Positions 34,464 through 45,220 of a stretch of 64,000 nt of DNA are shown here, in pieces. Both the position numbers and the translations under genes were made by a program. This DNA is from Planctomycetota bacterium (GTDB lineage Bacteria > Planctomycetota > GCA-002687715), in assembly GCA_009691765.1 (NCBI GenBank), contig SIAO01000009.1, positions 1-64,000 of the forward strand, in the 5' to 3' direction. The stretch's first letter is position 1. The number at the start of each line of letters is the position of its first letter. The notes under the pieces are model-generated. The model saw only the letters and a list, made by a program, of their open reading frames with translations. It did not search any database and was not told the DNA's origin.

Positions 34464-36605
34464 ATGACACCCACGCTCATCCGCACAAAACTCGAAGCGA
34501 TCGCGCGCAACTTCTGGTGGACATGGCATCCGGAGGTGATGGAGCTCTTCCGCGACCTCGATCCGGCCCTTTGGCGCGAAGTGAAACACCGTCCGCTCGC
34601 ATTTCTTGCGCGTATGGACGACGCAACGCTCGACGACCGCGCGCGAGCGCTGGCTCTCGAAACCCGCATCCTGCGCGCCGCACGCCGCATGGACGACGAG
34701 ATTCGCAGCCACAACACTTGGGGCGACCGTCACGCTGGCGTGCTGAAGGTGCGCCCGGTGGCGTATTTCTCGGCCGAGTTCGGCGTGCATGAATCCATGC
34801 CGATCTACTCCGGCGGCCTCGGCATTCTTGCCGGAGATCACGTGAAGGCCTCTGCGGATTTGGGAGTGCCACTCGTGGGCGTGGGTTTGCTCTACCGTCA
34901 GGGCTATTTCAGCCAGCGCCTCGACGCCACAGGTTGGCAGCAAGAAGAATTCGAACAGCTTGACACCAACTTGTTGCCGCTCGAACCCGCCCTCGGACCG
35001 GATGGTCGCCAGTTGACCGTCGAAGTGAATCCCGGCTCCTCTCTTGTGAGCGCCGCACTGTGGATCGCGCGCGTCGGCCGCAACCGCATCGTGTTGCTCG
35101 ACACGGACATCCCCAGTAATCCCGCCGAATACCGCGAAATAACGCAGCGCCTTTATTGGGGCGACCAGCAAAGCCGCATCCGTCAAGAACTGGTCTTGGG
35201 TGTCGGCGGCATGAAAGCGCTGCGCGTCATGGGCATCCGCCCTGGGGTGTTGCACCTCAACGAAGGTCACAGTGCTTTCGCGTTGCTCGAAGCCATCCGC
35301 CAAGACATGCAAGAAGATGGCATCGACTTCGAAAGCGCTGCCGAACGCGTGGCTGAACGCAGCGTCTTCACGACGCACACGCCAGTTCCTGCGGGCCATG
35401 ATCGCTTCCCCGAGGCAATGCTGTTGGAGCATCTCGCGCCGATGTGTTCAGCGCTCGGCATCAGCAACTCAAAGCTCATGGGCCTTGGCCGCGTTGATCC
35501 CACGAGTGACAGCGAGACATTCTGCATGACCGTGTTGGCGCTGAAACTCTGCAACCGTTGCAACGGTGTTTCTGCCGTGCATGGCGATGTATCACGCGAC
35601 ATGTGGAAGAGTTTGTGGCCCGGACGCAAGAATTCGGAAGTGCCCATCGGACACATCACCAACGGTGTGCATGTGCGCTCGTGGATTGCGCGAGAGATGC
35701 TGCAAATCGCGGAGCGCCGCCTGCCCGCCGATTTCGCGATGACACCATCTGCTGCGGTGTTCGAAGAGTCCATACGCACGATTTCCAGCGGCACGCTCTG
35801 GGAGATGCACCAAGTTCTTAAATCGCACTTGATCAGCTTCGTGCGCCAGCGCTATGTGGAACAAGAGCATCGTCGTGGTGCCGATCCGCGTTTGAGTGCT
35901 TCACGCGTGGGCCATCTGCTGGACCCGCGAGCCCTCACTCTCGGTTTCGCTCGCCGCTTCGCCACCTACAAGCGCGCCACGCTCTTCATGCGTGATCCTG
36001 CACGGCTCGAAAAATTACTGTGCAACCCTGAACGCCCTGTGCAATTGGTTTTCGCTGGCAAATCGCATCCGCGCGATGACGGTGGCAAAGCGCTCATACG
36101 CGAAATCGTGGAGCTCTCCCGCAGCAAGACCTACGAAGGCCGCATCGTGTTTGTCGAGGACTACGACATCGCCGCGGCACGCATGTTGGTGCAAGGCGTC
36201 GATGTGTGGGTGAACAATCCGCGCCGTCCCGAAGAGGCTTGCGGTACCAGCGGCATGAAAGCCGCATTGAATGGCGTACTGAACTGCTCCATCGCCGATG
36301 GTTGGTGGGTGGAAGCATGGGACGGCAGCAACGGTTTCAACATCGATTCTCCAGGCCCGCACTTGGATCCGTTGGTGCAAGACGCCCGTGACCATGATGC
36401 GCTCATGGATGTGCTCGAGCAGCAAGTCGTACCGCTCTTCTACGACCGCGCCGCCGACGGCGTACCGCTCGGCTGGATCGAGCGCATGAAACAGTCGTTG
36501 CTCACTCTCGGCTGGCGTTTCAGCGCCGACCGCATGGTGATGAACTACACCACGGATGCCTACTTGCCTGCAGCGCGCGGACTGAGCAGTTCAACGACGC
36601 GTTGA
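34464..36605 (+). CDS. glgP: Alpha-glucan phosphorylase
   Basis: A 713-residue enzyme of the shorter bacterial/archaeal phosphorylase type. It begins with the DUF3417-like NFWWTWHPEVMELFRDLDPA and continues YFSAEFGVHESMPIYSGGLG and HLNEGHSAFALLE. The PLP-binding region is EEACGTSGMKAALNGVLNCS followed by DGWWVEAW, with Lys in GMKAA. It releases glucose-1-phosphate from glycogen or maltodextrin. No other glg genes are adjacent. The 3' end overlaps the convergent S9 peptidase by 15 bases. Confidence 0.93.
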   Translation: MTPTLIRTKLEAIARNFWWTWHPEVMELFRDLDPALWREVKHRPLAFLARMDDATLDDRARALALETRILRAARRMDDEIRSHNTWGDRHAGVLKVRPVAYFSAEFGVHESMPIYSGGLGILAGDHVKASADLGVPLVGVGLLYRQGYFSQRLDATGWQQEEFEQLDTNLLPLEPALGPDGRQLTVEVNPGSSLVSAALWIARVGRNRIVLLDTDIPSNPAEYREITQRLYWGDQQSRIRQELVLGVGGMKALRVMGIRPGVLHLNEGHSAFALLEAIRQDMQEDGIDFESAAERVAERSVFTTHTPVPAGHDRFPEAMLLEHLAPMCSALGISNSKLMGLGRVDPTSDSETFCMTVLALKLCNRCNGVSAVHGDVSRDMWKSLWPGRKNSEVPIGHITNGVHVRSWIAREMLQIAERRLPADFAMTPSAAVFEESIRTISSGTLWEMHQVLKSHLISFVRQRYVEQEHRRGADPRLSASRVGHLLDPRALTLGFARRFATYKRATLFMRDPARLEKLLCNPERPVQLVFAGKSHPRDDGGKALIREIVELSRSKTYEGRIVFVEDYDIAAARMLVQGVDVWVNNPRRPEEACGTSGMKAALNGVLNCSIADGWWVEAWDGSNGFNIDSPGPHLDPLVQDARDHDALMDVLEQQVVPLFYDRAADGVPLGWIERMKQSLLTLGWRFSADRMVMNYTTDAYLPAARGLSSSTTR

Positions 36606-38930
36606 AAGCTGCAAGGTGCGCATGAGAGCGAGGATGCGGCGATACTCGTCGGACCAGCTCGCGCCATCGCGAAAACCGTGAGCCTCTGCGGGGTAATACG
36701 CCACTTCAAAGTCGCTCTTGCGCAGCTCGATCAGACGCTGTTGCAGGCGCACCGTGTCTTGCGCATGCACATTGTCATCGCGCAAGCCATGGCACAGCAG
36801 CAAGCGTCCGCGTAGGCCAGCAGCAAAGTCGATGGGGCTGCTGCGCGCAAAGGCATCGGGGTTTTCGAGCGGAGTGTCGAGGATGTTGGCGGTGTAGCCA
36901 TCGTTGTAATGAGCCCAGTCCGTCACAGGACGCAACGCGGCACCTGCAGCAAACACGCCAGCCTTCGTAAACATGGCCATCAGCGTCAAGAACCCGCCGT
37001 AAGAGCCGCCGTACAAACCAATGCGCGCAGGGTCTACATTCTCGTGCTCCGTCAGCCAACGCGCGGCGTCAACATGGTCCTCGAGATCGCGTCCACCCAT
37101 GTGCCCACGGATGGCCGTGCGCCAATCGCGGCCATAACCACTGCTGCCACGGTAGTCCATGTCAAGGACCACGAACCCCTCAGCGCGCAGCAGATGATGA
37201 AACGCATACTCCCGCGCGTAGCGACTCCACCAATCGTGCACGTTCTGCAAGTAGCCAGCACCATGCACGAAGATCACAGCAGGACGTAGCGCCGAGCCGT
37301 TCGCTGTGGGTCTGTAAATGCGCGCAGGCACTTGCACGCCATCCGAAGCCGGGATGCGCACGATTTCGGGCACCAACCAGTCGTGGCCCAAGAAAGCCGG
37401 AGATGGCGAATCTGTCACCGTGCGCGTGGTGCCGCTGCGCAAATCGCGCAAACGCAATTCCCATGGTTGGTTGGGCTTGGAATACACCTCAGCGAGCCGC
37501 GCGTTGTCCGGACTCAACAGAATGCGACGCCCACCAGCATCGGCGCTGATCACCGTCATGCTGCCATCTTCAGCATCGACTCGAACTAAGTCGCGCACAT
37601 GAGGGCTCAGCGGAGTGGCCACGCACCAAAGCGTGCGACCATCAGCAGCCACCTCCACTTGCGACACTTCGAAATGGCCTTCGACGAGTTGGCGCACTTC
37701 GCCACTGGCAGCATCCACGCGCCACAACTGCATCCATCCGTTTTTCTCGCTGACAAACACGCCGCTGTGCCCGTCGCCGAGCCAGTCCGGCAACAAGCCG
37801 CGTGTGAGCACCCAAGCTTCATCGCGCACTTCGTGCAGCACAGCAAGAGCGCCGCTCTCAATGGCCACTCCCAACAACATGGCGCAAGTGTCGTCGCGTG
37901 CAGTAGCAACCAGCAGCAACGCGGTTCCATCCGGGCTGAACGAAGCACTGCTCGCATCAAGTTTTTCAGAAGGCAGTTTCAGCGGCGTAATGCGATTCGC
38001 AGCAATGTCGACAAGCTCTGCGCTGCGTTCCGCCCGCACTTCTCCCACTTTCGCGCGCGTAGGCCTGACGCTGGTGTAGCCGTCAGCGCTCAGGTAATCG
38101 GGCATGTCCGCGCTTCTGCCGCGCGCTGTTTCTTTTTCGAGAATCGTCAACGCATGCAGTCCGGTCGGTGACAGTTCCACCGCATTGACACGCCAGCCTT
38201 CCGGCGGTTCGTAGTTGAACACCGTCTTGCGCCGTGCTTTGCGCGCAACTTCAAGAACACGGTTGCGCTCTTCCCGTTCAAACTCTTCCCAATGCACTCG
38301 AAACAAGGCACGCTCCCGTTGCTTGTGCCACTCAGCCAGTGTCGGGTCCTTGGGGCTCGGCGCCGCAGCGGCGGCCGGCTCAGGCTTGCGCTTGCCCTCA
38401 CCTAGCACCAACAGTTGTTCGAAGTTGCCTGACAGCAAACGAAAAAAACCATTGCCGCTACGAAAGAGCAGGGCATCAGCCTGCGGCGAAAACTGCAAAT
38501 CATAGGGTGCCTGCGCTAAGCGCAGCGGACTGCTTGTGACGCCGTCACGCACCAGCGCAAGGGTGCCGTCCTGCACAGCGGCACGCGCCGTGCGATCCCG
38601 CGACCACACCCAAGGCGGCGGCACATCTTCGTCGTCGCTGAGTCTGCGTACGGTGCCGTCTGCCACGCGGCACACGAAGGTGCCACTCTCGCGCTCGTCC
38701 CAGCGTTTCCAGCTAAACCACAATTCGGTGCCATCGGGCGAAAAGCGCAGCGGCTGTGGCTCGGTGCCGAAAAAATCGTCGCCGAGCATGACGAGATCGA
38801 GATCGAACTCCGTCATCGGCGCTGCGAGACGTGCGCGCAGCTTGGCTTCCAACTCAAGGGAGACTTCAGGCTTCGCCGTCTGAGCCGATGCAAAGATTGC
38901 GAGCCACGCGAGGATCAGAATCGTGCGCAT
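36591..38930 (-). CDS. Secreted S9 family (DPP IV/acylaminoacyl) serine peptidase
   Basis: The start is placed at 38930 (MRTILILAWLAIFASAQ) because GGAGG lies upstream and it begins the signal peptide; the track has 14 extra codons. The 779-residue protein has an N-terminal beta-propeller (LRFSPDGTELWFSW, AVELSPTGLHALTI, ASFSPDGTALLL) and a C-terminal alpha/beta hydrolase. The triad is Ser in GLYGGSYGGFLT, Asp in LCHGLRDDNVH and His in YYPAEAHGFRD. It likely trims peptides outside the cytoplasm. Confidence 0.92.
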   Translation of the reverse strand: MRTILILAWLAIFASAQTAKPEVSLELEAKLRARLAAPMTEFDLDLVMLGDDFFGTEPQPLRFSPDGTELWFSWKRWDERESGTFVCRVADGTVRRLSDDEDVPPPWVWSRDRTARAAVQDGTLALVRDGVTSSPLRLAQAPYDLQFSPQADALLFRSGNGFFRLLSGNFEQLLVLGEGKRKPEPAAAAAPSPKDPTLAEWHKQRERALFRVHWEEFEREERNRVLEVARKARRKTVFNYEPPEGWRVNAVELSPTGLHALTILEKETARGRSADMPDYLSADGYTSVRPTRAKVGEVRAERSAELVDIAANRITPLKLPSEKLDASSASFSPDGTALLLVATARDDTCAMLLGVAIESGALAVLHEVRDEAWVLTRGLLPDWLGDGHSGVFVSEKNGWMQLWRVDAASGEVRQLVEGHFEVSQVEVAADGRTLWCVATPLSPHVRDLVRVDAEDGSMTVISADAGGRRILLSPDNARLAEVYSKPNQPWELRLRDLRSGTTRTVTDSPSPAFLGHDWLVPEIVRIPASDGVQVPARIYRPTANGSALRPAVIFVHGAGYLQNVHDWWSRYAREYAFHHLLRAEGFVVLDMDYRGSSGYGRDWRTAIRGHMGGRDLEDHVDAARWLTEHENVDPARIGLYGGSYGGFLTLMAMFTKAGVFAAGAALRPVTDWAHYNDGYTANILDTPLENPDAFARSSPIDFAAGLRGRLLLCHGLRDDNVHAQDTVRLQQRLIELRKSDFEVAYYPAEAHGFRDGASWSDEYRRILALMRTLQLSTRR

Positions 38931-39037
38931 GCAGAGCCTCCACCGGGGGCTGCGCACTTTACCCGCTGCCACTCACCAGCCACGCGAGCTTCATGAGCTC
39001 GCGGCCCGTTGTGATGAACAAATGTGGCTGGTTCAGT

Positions 39038-40576
39038 TCAGAAAGTGAACGATTCCATGGGTGTTGCCGAGATGACCTGCATGAAGGGATTGAACACGAC
39101 GCTGACTCCCCGCAATGTGATGCCACTCAACGCGCCGAAAAAACCTGTGATGGATGCAACTGTTCCTCCGTTCGCACTCAGGATCCCACGAGTCATCGGG
39201 AAACCAGAAGTGAATAGCGCCAGATTGAAATCCCATTCGGCGGGGGTCATCCACATGCCTAACACATTGAGGCCACCCGCAACCGGAGTGTTCGGGCCCC
39301 ATGCATGGAGCGTCGCATACATCATGCTTGCCGTGGATGGAGCGCCACACTCCAACACCATGCCTAATTGATTGGTTCCATAGCGCACAAAGTTCAAGGC
39401 GAATGAAGACCCACTGCTACACCACTGCGCACTCGGTGTCGGGACTATGTGGGTGCCCGCAGGTAGTCCGAGTTGGCCGTAGTTGTTGTAGCCGGTTCCG
39501 TAGACCACGCCGTCGACACCCAACATCACGCTGCAAGTAGCGCCAGCATCCATGGCAACGATGCTGGTGTAGATGAGGACTGGGGTGGGGTTACTCGTCG
39601 CGTTGATGGTGCTACCCGTTCCGAGCTGACCAGCACCACTAGCCCCAAGCGCAAGTGCGCCACCCGAAGACAGCCCAAAGAGCCCAAAGTTGTTTCCTGC
39701 ACACATGGACTGAACGGAACCTAGGCCCGGAATGACCGTGGGCCATGCTGTTACCCCCCCTACCGCAACAGCGCCACCCAACTGCCCAACGCCTGATGAG
39801 CCAGTGCCCATGACTGTCGAGCCTGTCAGCAAGTATGTAGTTGAATAGGAAGCCGCTGCACTGGTGACACCAAGTGCGCCCCACATGGGGACAGGCGCGC
39901 TACGGCTGATGAATGTCCCGTCGCCGAGTTGGCCATATGAGTTGCTACCGCAGGCGACTACCAATCCTGAGGCCAATATGAAAATGGAATACCCCTCTCC
40001 TGCACAAATACTGATGGCCGCCGCTGGAAGCGCCACTTGTGTTGGTGCAGAAACGCTACTCGCACTCCCATTGCCAAGTCCGAGTTGGCCATATGAGTTG
40101 TCGCCGAAAGACCAGACGGTGCCGTTATTCAACAGCACAAGCGTATGAGCGCCACTTGCGGCCACTGCGACTGCCGCTGTGATGCCGGGAATGGTTGTGG
40201 CGACGAGCAGACTATTAAAATTGCCTAAACCCAATTGGCCCGACATGCCTCGTCCAAAGACCAGCACAGTGCCGTCAGAGCGCAGAATCACCGAGTGTAG
40301 ATTGCCGACCGCGACATCCAGGGCATTCTGAACTCCTGAAACCTGAATAGGAATCCCGGTGCTCTGCGTGGTTCCGTTTCCAAGCTGGCCAAAGTTGTTT
40401 TCTCCGCAGGCTAGTACAGTCCCGCTGGCTTGCAGCATGAGAGTGTGGCTCGCACCCACGGCAACCTTTGGCGCCACCTGAGCGGTGAGCAAAACAGCAA
40501 AAAACCCAACACTCAGCAGCGAGAGCGAAAAGCCGTACACACACCGCTGCAGAAGCGATGATGACGTGTAGAACAT
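39038..40576 (-). CDS. Secreted RCC1-repeat (beta-propeller) protein
   Basis: A 512-residue protein with a signal peptide (LSLLSVGFFAVLLTAQ) and seven RCC1-like blades, each with a GQLG core (NNFGQLGNG, GMSGQLGLG, NSYGQLGLG, NSYGQLGDG, SGVGQLGG, SGAGQLGTG, NNYGQLGLP). The last 130 residues form a separate C-terminal module (FALNFVRYGTNQLGMVLECG...). RCC1 propellers mediate protein binding; the partner is unknown. Codon choice is more relaxed than in the neighbours, with more A/T-ending codons, which may reflect repeat drift or later acquisition. Confidence 0.85.
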   Translation of the reverse strand: MFYTSSSLLQRCVYGFSLSLLSVGFFAVLLTAQVAPKVAVGASHTLMLQASGTVLACGENNFGQLGNGTTQSTGIPIQVSGVQNALDVAVGNLHSVILRSDGTVLVFGRGMSGQLGLGNFNSLLVATTIPGITAAVAVAASGAHTLVLLNNGTVWSFGDNSYGQLGLGNGSASSVSAPTQVALPAAAISICAGEGYSIFILASGLVVACGSNSYGQLGDGTFISRSAPVPMWGALGVTSAAASYSTTYLLTGSTVMGTGSSGVGQLGGAVAVGGVTAWPTVIPGLGSVQSMCAGNNFGLFGLSSGGALALGASGAGQLGTGSTINATSNPTPVLIYTSIVAMDAGATCSVMLGVDGVVYGTGYNNYGQLGLPAGTHIVPTPSAQWCSSGSSFALNFVRYGTNQLGMVLECGAPSTASMMYATLHAWGPNTPVAGGLNVLGMWMTPAEWDFNLALFTSGFPMTRGILSANGGTVASITGFFGALSGITLRGVSVVFNPFMQVISATPMESFTF

Positions 40577-40723
40577 CGTGGTACCTCGGTGGGCGAACAG
40601 CAGTGGTGCCTGTCTGGCTTCGTGCCGGACGGATCTCTACCTAATCGGCCCTTCGTGCGCACTCTACAACCCAGTCCCGACAATGCACGATAAATCTCGC
40701 CACTTGCAAACAGCGGCTGCTAC

Positions 40724-42298
40724 CTACCCGCTGATGCGCGTCTCCATGACCACCGCTGGCGCGCCCGCAGGCGACACATCGAGGTCCATCACACCGCCGC
40801 CGGGCATGACAACGCGCACCGGGCCTGAGCGCACGCCAATAAAGCACACGCGCCCTTGCTCATCCGCAACACCTGTGCGTCGCCGCAGCGTCGTGCGAGG
40901 CCCCACACTGGATTGAACACACTCATCCAGCGCCACGACGCGATTGCCGCTCGCAAGCGAGGGCACTTTCAAGGCGAGATCCAAGCCAGTGCCGAGCGTG
41001 AGTTCCAAATTGCGCTGGGGCGTGCCTGGCAATTGCGTCACCGTTGGCACGAAGCCCGTTGCGAGCACGACCAATTGCAGTGCGCCGAGGTCGCCAGGAA
41101 AACTCTTGAATACGAAGGAGCCATCGACGGCTGTGCGCACGCGAGGCGCAGCGCGCAGCACGGACGCTTGCGAGAGATTTGACCCCGGCAACGCCAACAC
41201 GACAAGCGCATCGCGCACAGGACGACCGCAATCGTCGGAAACGCGTCCGCTACAAGAAGGTCGCGGCGTCATGGGCACGGTCTTCACATTCACAGTGCGC
41301 GTTTCGCCTGCCGGCACTTCAACCGGCACAGCAACATCACCTGAACGCGACGCGTAGTCTGGATGCAGTGCTTCCAGCGAAACCAGTGCGGTGCCATCGT
41401 CTTGGTAGCGCGATTCGCCATCCAAGCCGATTCCTGCGAGCAAGAAGCGCCCGTCGTCGGCACTCAGGGTTTCGCCGTTGCTGGAGCGCACTCGTGCGCC
41501 AGAAACTGGCTCGCCCGTGACGCTGTCCACAAGGCGACCGAAGGCACCGCGCGGCGCGGGATGCAACCGGAACACGAGGCCATCGCTCTCTTGACTGAAC
41601 TCGTGACGGAACTCCGGGTACCACGGCGCATTGATCAACACTTCGAGGCCGTGATCGCCGACGCCTGCAATTTCGAAGCGCCCAAAGGCATCGGTCTCTC
41701 CGGCGGAGCGCGTGACTTCGCGACGGTTCCAATCCACACCAGCAACACGCACCAGTGCGCCTACGACGGGCACCTTGGTGACGGCATCGAGAACTTGCCC
41801 CTTGAAGGTGCGGCCGCGGCGCAGCGAGATCACGAGGTCGTCGCCAGACCGCGCTTCAATGGAGACGCGACCGATGAGGCCATCGCGCTGCACCGACACT
41901 TTGTAAGTGACATCGCTCAGGTCGTGGAACACGGCTTCGCCATGAGCGTTGCTGTGCTCGCTGATCGGATCCAGCAACCCGCGCACAACGCTGAGGTCCA
42001 CAGAGTCCTTGAGGTTGACTTGACGCGCTTCGAGCAGCACTCGCGCGCCTTGCACGGTGTGGCCGGCGTCGTCGATGAGCAAAATACGAAGCGCTTCCGT
42101 GCGGCGGTTTTCACCACCGCTCGGATCGCGAGCTTCGGCGCTGCCAGCGCCTGACCCGGACGATTGAGCGTATCCAAGCGGATACCGCCCCTCATCTTGA
42201 GTTGTAGAGGCTTCGATCATTCTGTCACCCAGAGAAACTGCGAACGGCAACCATCTCCCCAGCCCCCATATGGCCAGAAAGCGCGTTGTGTCCTTCAC
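40724..42298 (-). CDS. Protein with tandem carboxypeptidase-regulatory-like (Ig-type) domains
   Basis: A 524-residue protein starting at GTG 42298 with a possible N-terminal anchor (FLAIWGLGRWLPFAVSLG). It contains about four beta-sandwich repeats of the CarboxypepD_reg type: FKGQVLDAVTKVPVVGALVR, FGRLVDSVTGEPVSGARVRS, CSGRVSDDCGRPVRDALVVL and a first copy beginning ILLIDDAGHTVQGARVLL. No enzyme domain is present. Such proteins are common at planctomycete surfaces and are probably structural or adhesive. An alternative start is the Met at codon 27. Confidence 0.7.
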   Translation of the reverse strand: MKDTTRFLAIWGLGRWLPFAVSLGDRMIEASTTQDEGRYPLGYAQSSGSGAGSAEARDPSGGENRRTEALRILLIDDAGHTVQGARVLLEARQVNLKDSVDLSVVRGLLDPISEHSNAHGEAVFHDLSDVTYKVSVQRDGLIGRVSIEARSGDDLVISLRRGRTFKGQVLDAVTKVPVVGALVRVAGVDWNRREVTRSAGETDAFGRFEIAGVGDHGLEVLINAPWYPEFRHEFSQESDGLVFRLHPAPRGAFGRLVDSVTGEPVSGARVRSSNGETLSADDGRFLLAGIGLDGESRYQDDGTALVSLEALHPDYASRSGDVAVPVEVPAGETRTVNVKTVPMTPRPSCSGRVSDDCGRPVRDALVVLALPGSNLSQASVLRAAPRVRTAVDGSFVFKSFPGDLGALQLVVLATGFVPTVTQLPGTPQRNLELTLGTGLDLALKVPSLASGNRVVALDECVQSSVGPRTTLRRRTGVADEQGRVCFIGVRSGPVRVVMPGGGVMDLDVSPAGAPAVVMETRISG

Positions 42299-42590
42299 CG
42301 GGATCGGAACCCCGGAGAAGCACGCCCCCCAACATAGTGAACGGGCCGACCAAATGCCACTATTTCTGGTGCGTTTTCTGTAGCTTCGCTGCGAGCGCTG
42401 TCGCAGCTTTGGCGCAGACCAAGCGGCGCTCGCTGTAAGTACTTAGTCATCAAGGGATCACGCTGACAGACCCCGTGAGGAGGCCTCTGCGTCATTCCTC
42501 TATCGGCGCGCAGCTTCTGCGGGATTTGAGAGGGAATCCGGGCACTTCCGCCCCTGATATGCTCCGCCCGCCTGACTTTGGAGGGCACTG
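42299..42590. other. Intergenic region upstream of acetyl-CoA synthetase
   Basis: This 292-bp gap separates two divergent genes. It holds the acsA RBS (TTTGGAGGG, seven bases before ATG). I see no confident promoter boxes, repeat or small gene in it. Confidence 0.5.
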
Positions 42591-44567
42591 ATGAGCACTG
42601 GTCAGCCCAGCCACGATCATGGTCAGGTTGTTGCGCCACCTGCGGGTTTTGCGGCCAAAGCCCACGTCTCTTCCATGGCCGCGCGCGACGCGCTGTGTGC
42701 GGAAGCTGCCGACGACCCTGCTGCGTTCTGGCGCCGCGAAGCCGCCGCACTCCACTGGATGAAGGAGCCCACGCAGATCCTGAACTGGGACTTCACCGAA
42801 CCACGCATCCGCTGGTTCGAAGACGGCGTGCTCAACGCTTGCGACAACTGCGTTGACCGTCACGTACGCGCAGGGTTCGGGGAACGCACCGCCATCATCT
42901 GGGAAGGCGACGATCCAGCGGAATCGGAGCGCATCAGTTACGCCGAATTGCTCGACCGCGTGTGCCGCGCGGCCAATGCCATGAAAGCGTTGGGGGTAGG
43001 TCGCGGCGATCGCGTGTGCCTGTATATGCCCATGGTGCCGGAAGCTGCTGTGGCGATGCTCGCAGCAGCACGCATCGGTGCCGTGCATTCCGTGGTCTTC
43101 GGCGGCTTCTCGGCCGAGTCACTGGCTCAACGCATCAACGATTCCGCTTGCAAGCTGCTCATCACAGCCGACCAAGGAACGCGCGGCGGCAAAGTCGTGC
43201 CGCTCAAACAAATTGCGGATGTCGCGCTCACCAAGACGCCGAGCATCAGACATGTGTTGGTGCTGCGTCGCACTGGTGCAACGATCGGTTTCAGTGCTGG
43301 ACGCGATGTGTGGTGGCACGAAGCCACTGCGGTCGCATCCGCGCAATGCACACCGGAGCCCATGGGAGCTGAAGATCCACTCTTCATCCTTTACACGTCA
43401 GGTTCGACGGGTCGTCCCAAGGGCGTGCTGCACACGACGGGCGGTTACTTGCTTTACGCCGCGTGGACGCACCGTCTCGTGTTCGACTGGCGACCCGAAG
43501 ATGTCTACTGGTGCACTGCCGATGTCGGCTGGGTGACTGGCCACTCCTACATCGTCTATGGCCCGCTGGCCAACGGCGCCACCACGCTGATGTTTGAAGG
43601 CGTGCCCACCTACCCGGATGCCGGGCGCTTCTGGGATGTGGTGGACAAACATCAAGTCAGCATCTTCTACACCGCGCCGACGGCCATCCGCGGCATCGCA
43701 CAACACGGCGACGCACCTGTGCTGCAACGCAAACGCACTTCGCTGCGCTTGCTCGGCACCGTGGGTGAACCGATCAATCCTGAAACTTGGCTTTGGTACC
43801 ACCGCGTCGTCGGTGCGGGGCGTTGCCCTATCGTGGACACGTGGTGGCAGACCGAAACCGGCGGCATCCTGATTGCTCCGTTGCCTGGAGCTGTCGCACT
43901 AAAACCTGGTTCCGCGACGCTGCCGCTGCCTGGTGTGCAACTCGCTTTGGTTGACGACGACGGCAAGGTGGTGGAAGGCAATGGTGTTTCAGGCAACCTC
44001 GTCATCACGCATCCGTGGCCCGGAATGATGCGCACGGTTTACGGCGACCATGCGCGCTTCAAAGAAACCTACTTCGCGCGCTTCCCCGGCATGTATTTCA
44101 GCGGCGACGGTGCATTCCGCGACAAGGATGGTTACTGGTGGATCACAGGGCGCGTCGATGACGTGCTGAATGTGTCCGGCCATCGCATCGGCACAGCGGA
44201 AGTCGAATCTGCTCTCGTGACACATTCCGCAGTGGTGGAAGCTGCCGTCGTGGGCATGCCTCATGCGCTCAAGGGCCAAGGCGTGTACGCCTTCGTTTGC
44301 TTGAAGGCTGGGCAGAGCGCAAGCGACGCGCTGCGTCTCGAACTCGTGCAAACTGTGCGCCGTGAAATCGGAGCCTTCGCAGCACCCGACGCTGTGCAGT
44401 TCACGCCGGGCTTGCCCAAAACTCGCTCCGGAAAAATCATGCGCCGCATCCTGCGCAAGATTGCTGCGGACCAAACCTCAGATCTTGGCGACACTTCAAC
44501 GCTCGCAGACCCAGATATTGTGGAAGCGCTGCTCGCCGGACGTGGCGGCGCAAAGGTCGTCCGATGA
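42591..44567 (+). CDS. acsA: Acetyl-CoA synthetase (AMP-forming)
   Basis: The 658 residues match the Acs length. Adenylate-forming motifs are [20 protein letters not shown] (A3), [38 protein letters not shown] and the C-terminal [17 protein letters not shown]. The catalytic, acetylatable Lys lies in TRSGKIMRR. It makes acetyl-CoA from acetate, ATP and CoA. It overlaps the class II aldolase gene by four bases, an unusual partner that suggests use of a C2 unit from aldol cleavage; that link is inference. Confidence 0.95.
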   Translation: MSTGQPSHDHGQVVAPPAGFAAKAHVSSMAARDALCAEAADDPAAFWRREAAALHWMKEPTQILNWDFTEPRIRWFEDGVLNACDNCVDRHVRAGFGERTAIIWEGDDPAESERISYAELLDRVCRAANAMKALGVGRGDRVCLYMPMVPEAAVAMLAAARIGAVHSVVFGGFSAESLAQRINDSACKLLITADQGTRGGKVVPLKQIADVALTKTPSIRHVLVLRRTGATIGFSAGRDVWWHEATAVASAQCTPEPMGAEDPLFILYTSGSTGRPKGVLHTTGGYLLYAAWTHRLVFDWRPEDVYWCTADVGWVTGHSYIVYGPLANGATTLMFEGVPTYPDAGRFWDVVDKHQVSIFYTAPTAIRGIAQHGDAPVLQRKRTSLRLLGTVGEPINPETWLWYHRVVGAGRCPIVDTWWQTETGGILIAPLPGAVALKPGSATLPLPGVQLALVDDDGKVVEGNGVSGNLVITHPWPGMMRTVYGDHARFKETYFARFPGMYFSGDGAFRDKDGYWWITGRVDDVLNVSGHRIGTAEVESALVTHSAVVEAAVVGMPHALKGQGVYAFVCLKAGQSASDALRLELVQTVRREIGAFAAPDAVQFTPGLPKTRSGKIMRRILRKIAADQTSDLGDTSTLADPDIVEALLAGRGGAKVVR

Positions 44568-45196
44568 GCATGATGCCTGAGAACAACGAATGTGGTGTTC
44601 GCCATCGCTTCACGGTGCAGCATCGGGACACAACGCCCAACGCGTGGCCTGCTGCGATGGAGCGTCTCGCTCACTGGTGCGCCGTGTTTGATGCAGAAGG
44701 CCTCGCCCCCGTGGAAGGCGGCGCCTCCGCTGGCAATCTCTCTTTCCGCACACCTGCTGGGTTTGTCATCACTCCAACGCGCAGCCGCTTGAAGACTGGC
44801 ATCGACTGGACCAGTTTCGTGGAAGTCGTGCGCGCCGACCAACAGGCCTTCGAACTGCACGTTTTAGGTCGCGGCATCCCCAGCAGCGATGCCTTTCTGC
44901 ATGAACGCATTTACGCAGCACGCACAGATGTGGCGGCGGTCCTTCACGGCCACGACGCACTTGTGTTGCAACACGCCCAAGCGCTCTGCCGCGAATTTCC
45001 CATCGCACTCACTACCGCGAGTCGCGTTTTCGGCACCCTCGAGGATTCGCAAGAATCCGCCAACGAATTGGGCACCATGCCCTATCTCATCCGTCTCGGG
45101 CATGGCTTTGTTTCGGTCGCTCGCACTATGGATGCCGCCGGCGAACTTGCCGTGAAGGTCCACCGCCGTGCTGCGCAGTTGGCAGCACAGGGCTGA
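44564..45196 (+). CDS. Class II aldolase/adducin family protein
   Basis: A 210-residue protein of the fuculose/rhamnulose-phosphate aldolase fold. [20 protein letters not shown] carries the phosphate-binding loop, and [17 protein letters not shown] gives the HxH zinc ligands. The third ligand His is probably in [13 protein letters not shown], and [16 protein letters not shown] carries the conserved Glu region. It may cleave a sugar phosphate or act as an epimerase or dehydratase relative. Its ATGA overlap with acsA argues for cotranscription. Confidence 0.8.
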   Translation: MSMMPENNECGVRHRFTVQHRDTTPNAWPAAMERLAHWCAVFDAEGLAPVEGGASAGNLSFRTPAGFVITPTRSRLKTGIDWTSFVEVVRADQQAFELHVLGRGIPSSDAFLHERIYAARTDVAAVLHGHDALVLQHAQALCREFPIALTTASRVFGTLEDSQESANELGTMPYLIRLGHGFVSVARTMDAAGELAVKVHRRAAQLAAQG

Positions 45197-45220
45197 GGCC
45201 ATCCACGCCGCTCGTGCGCC

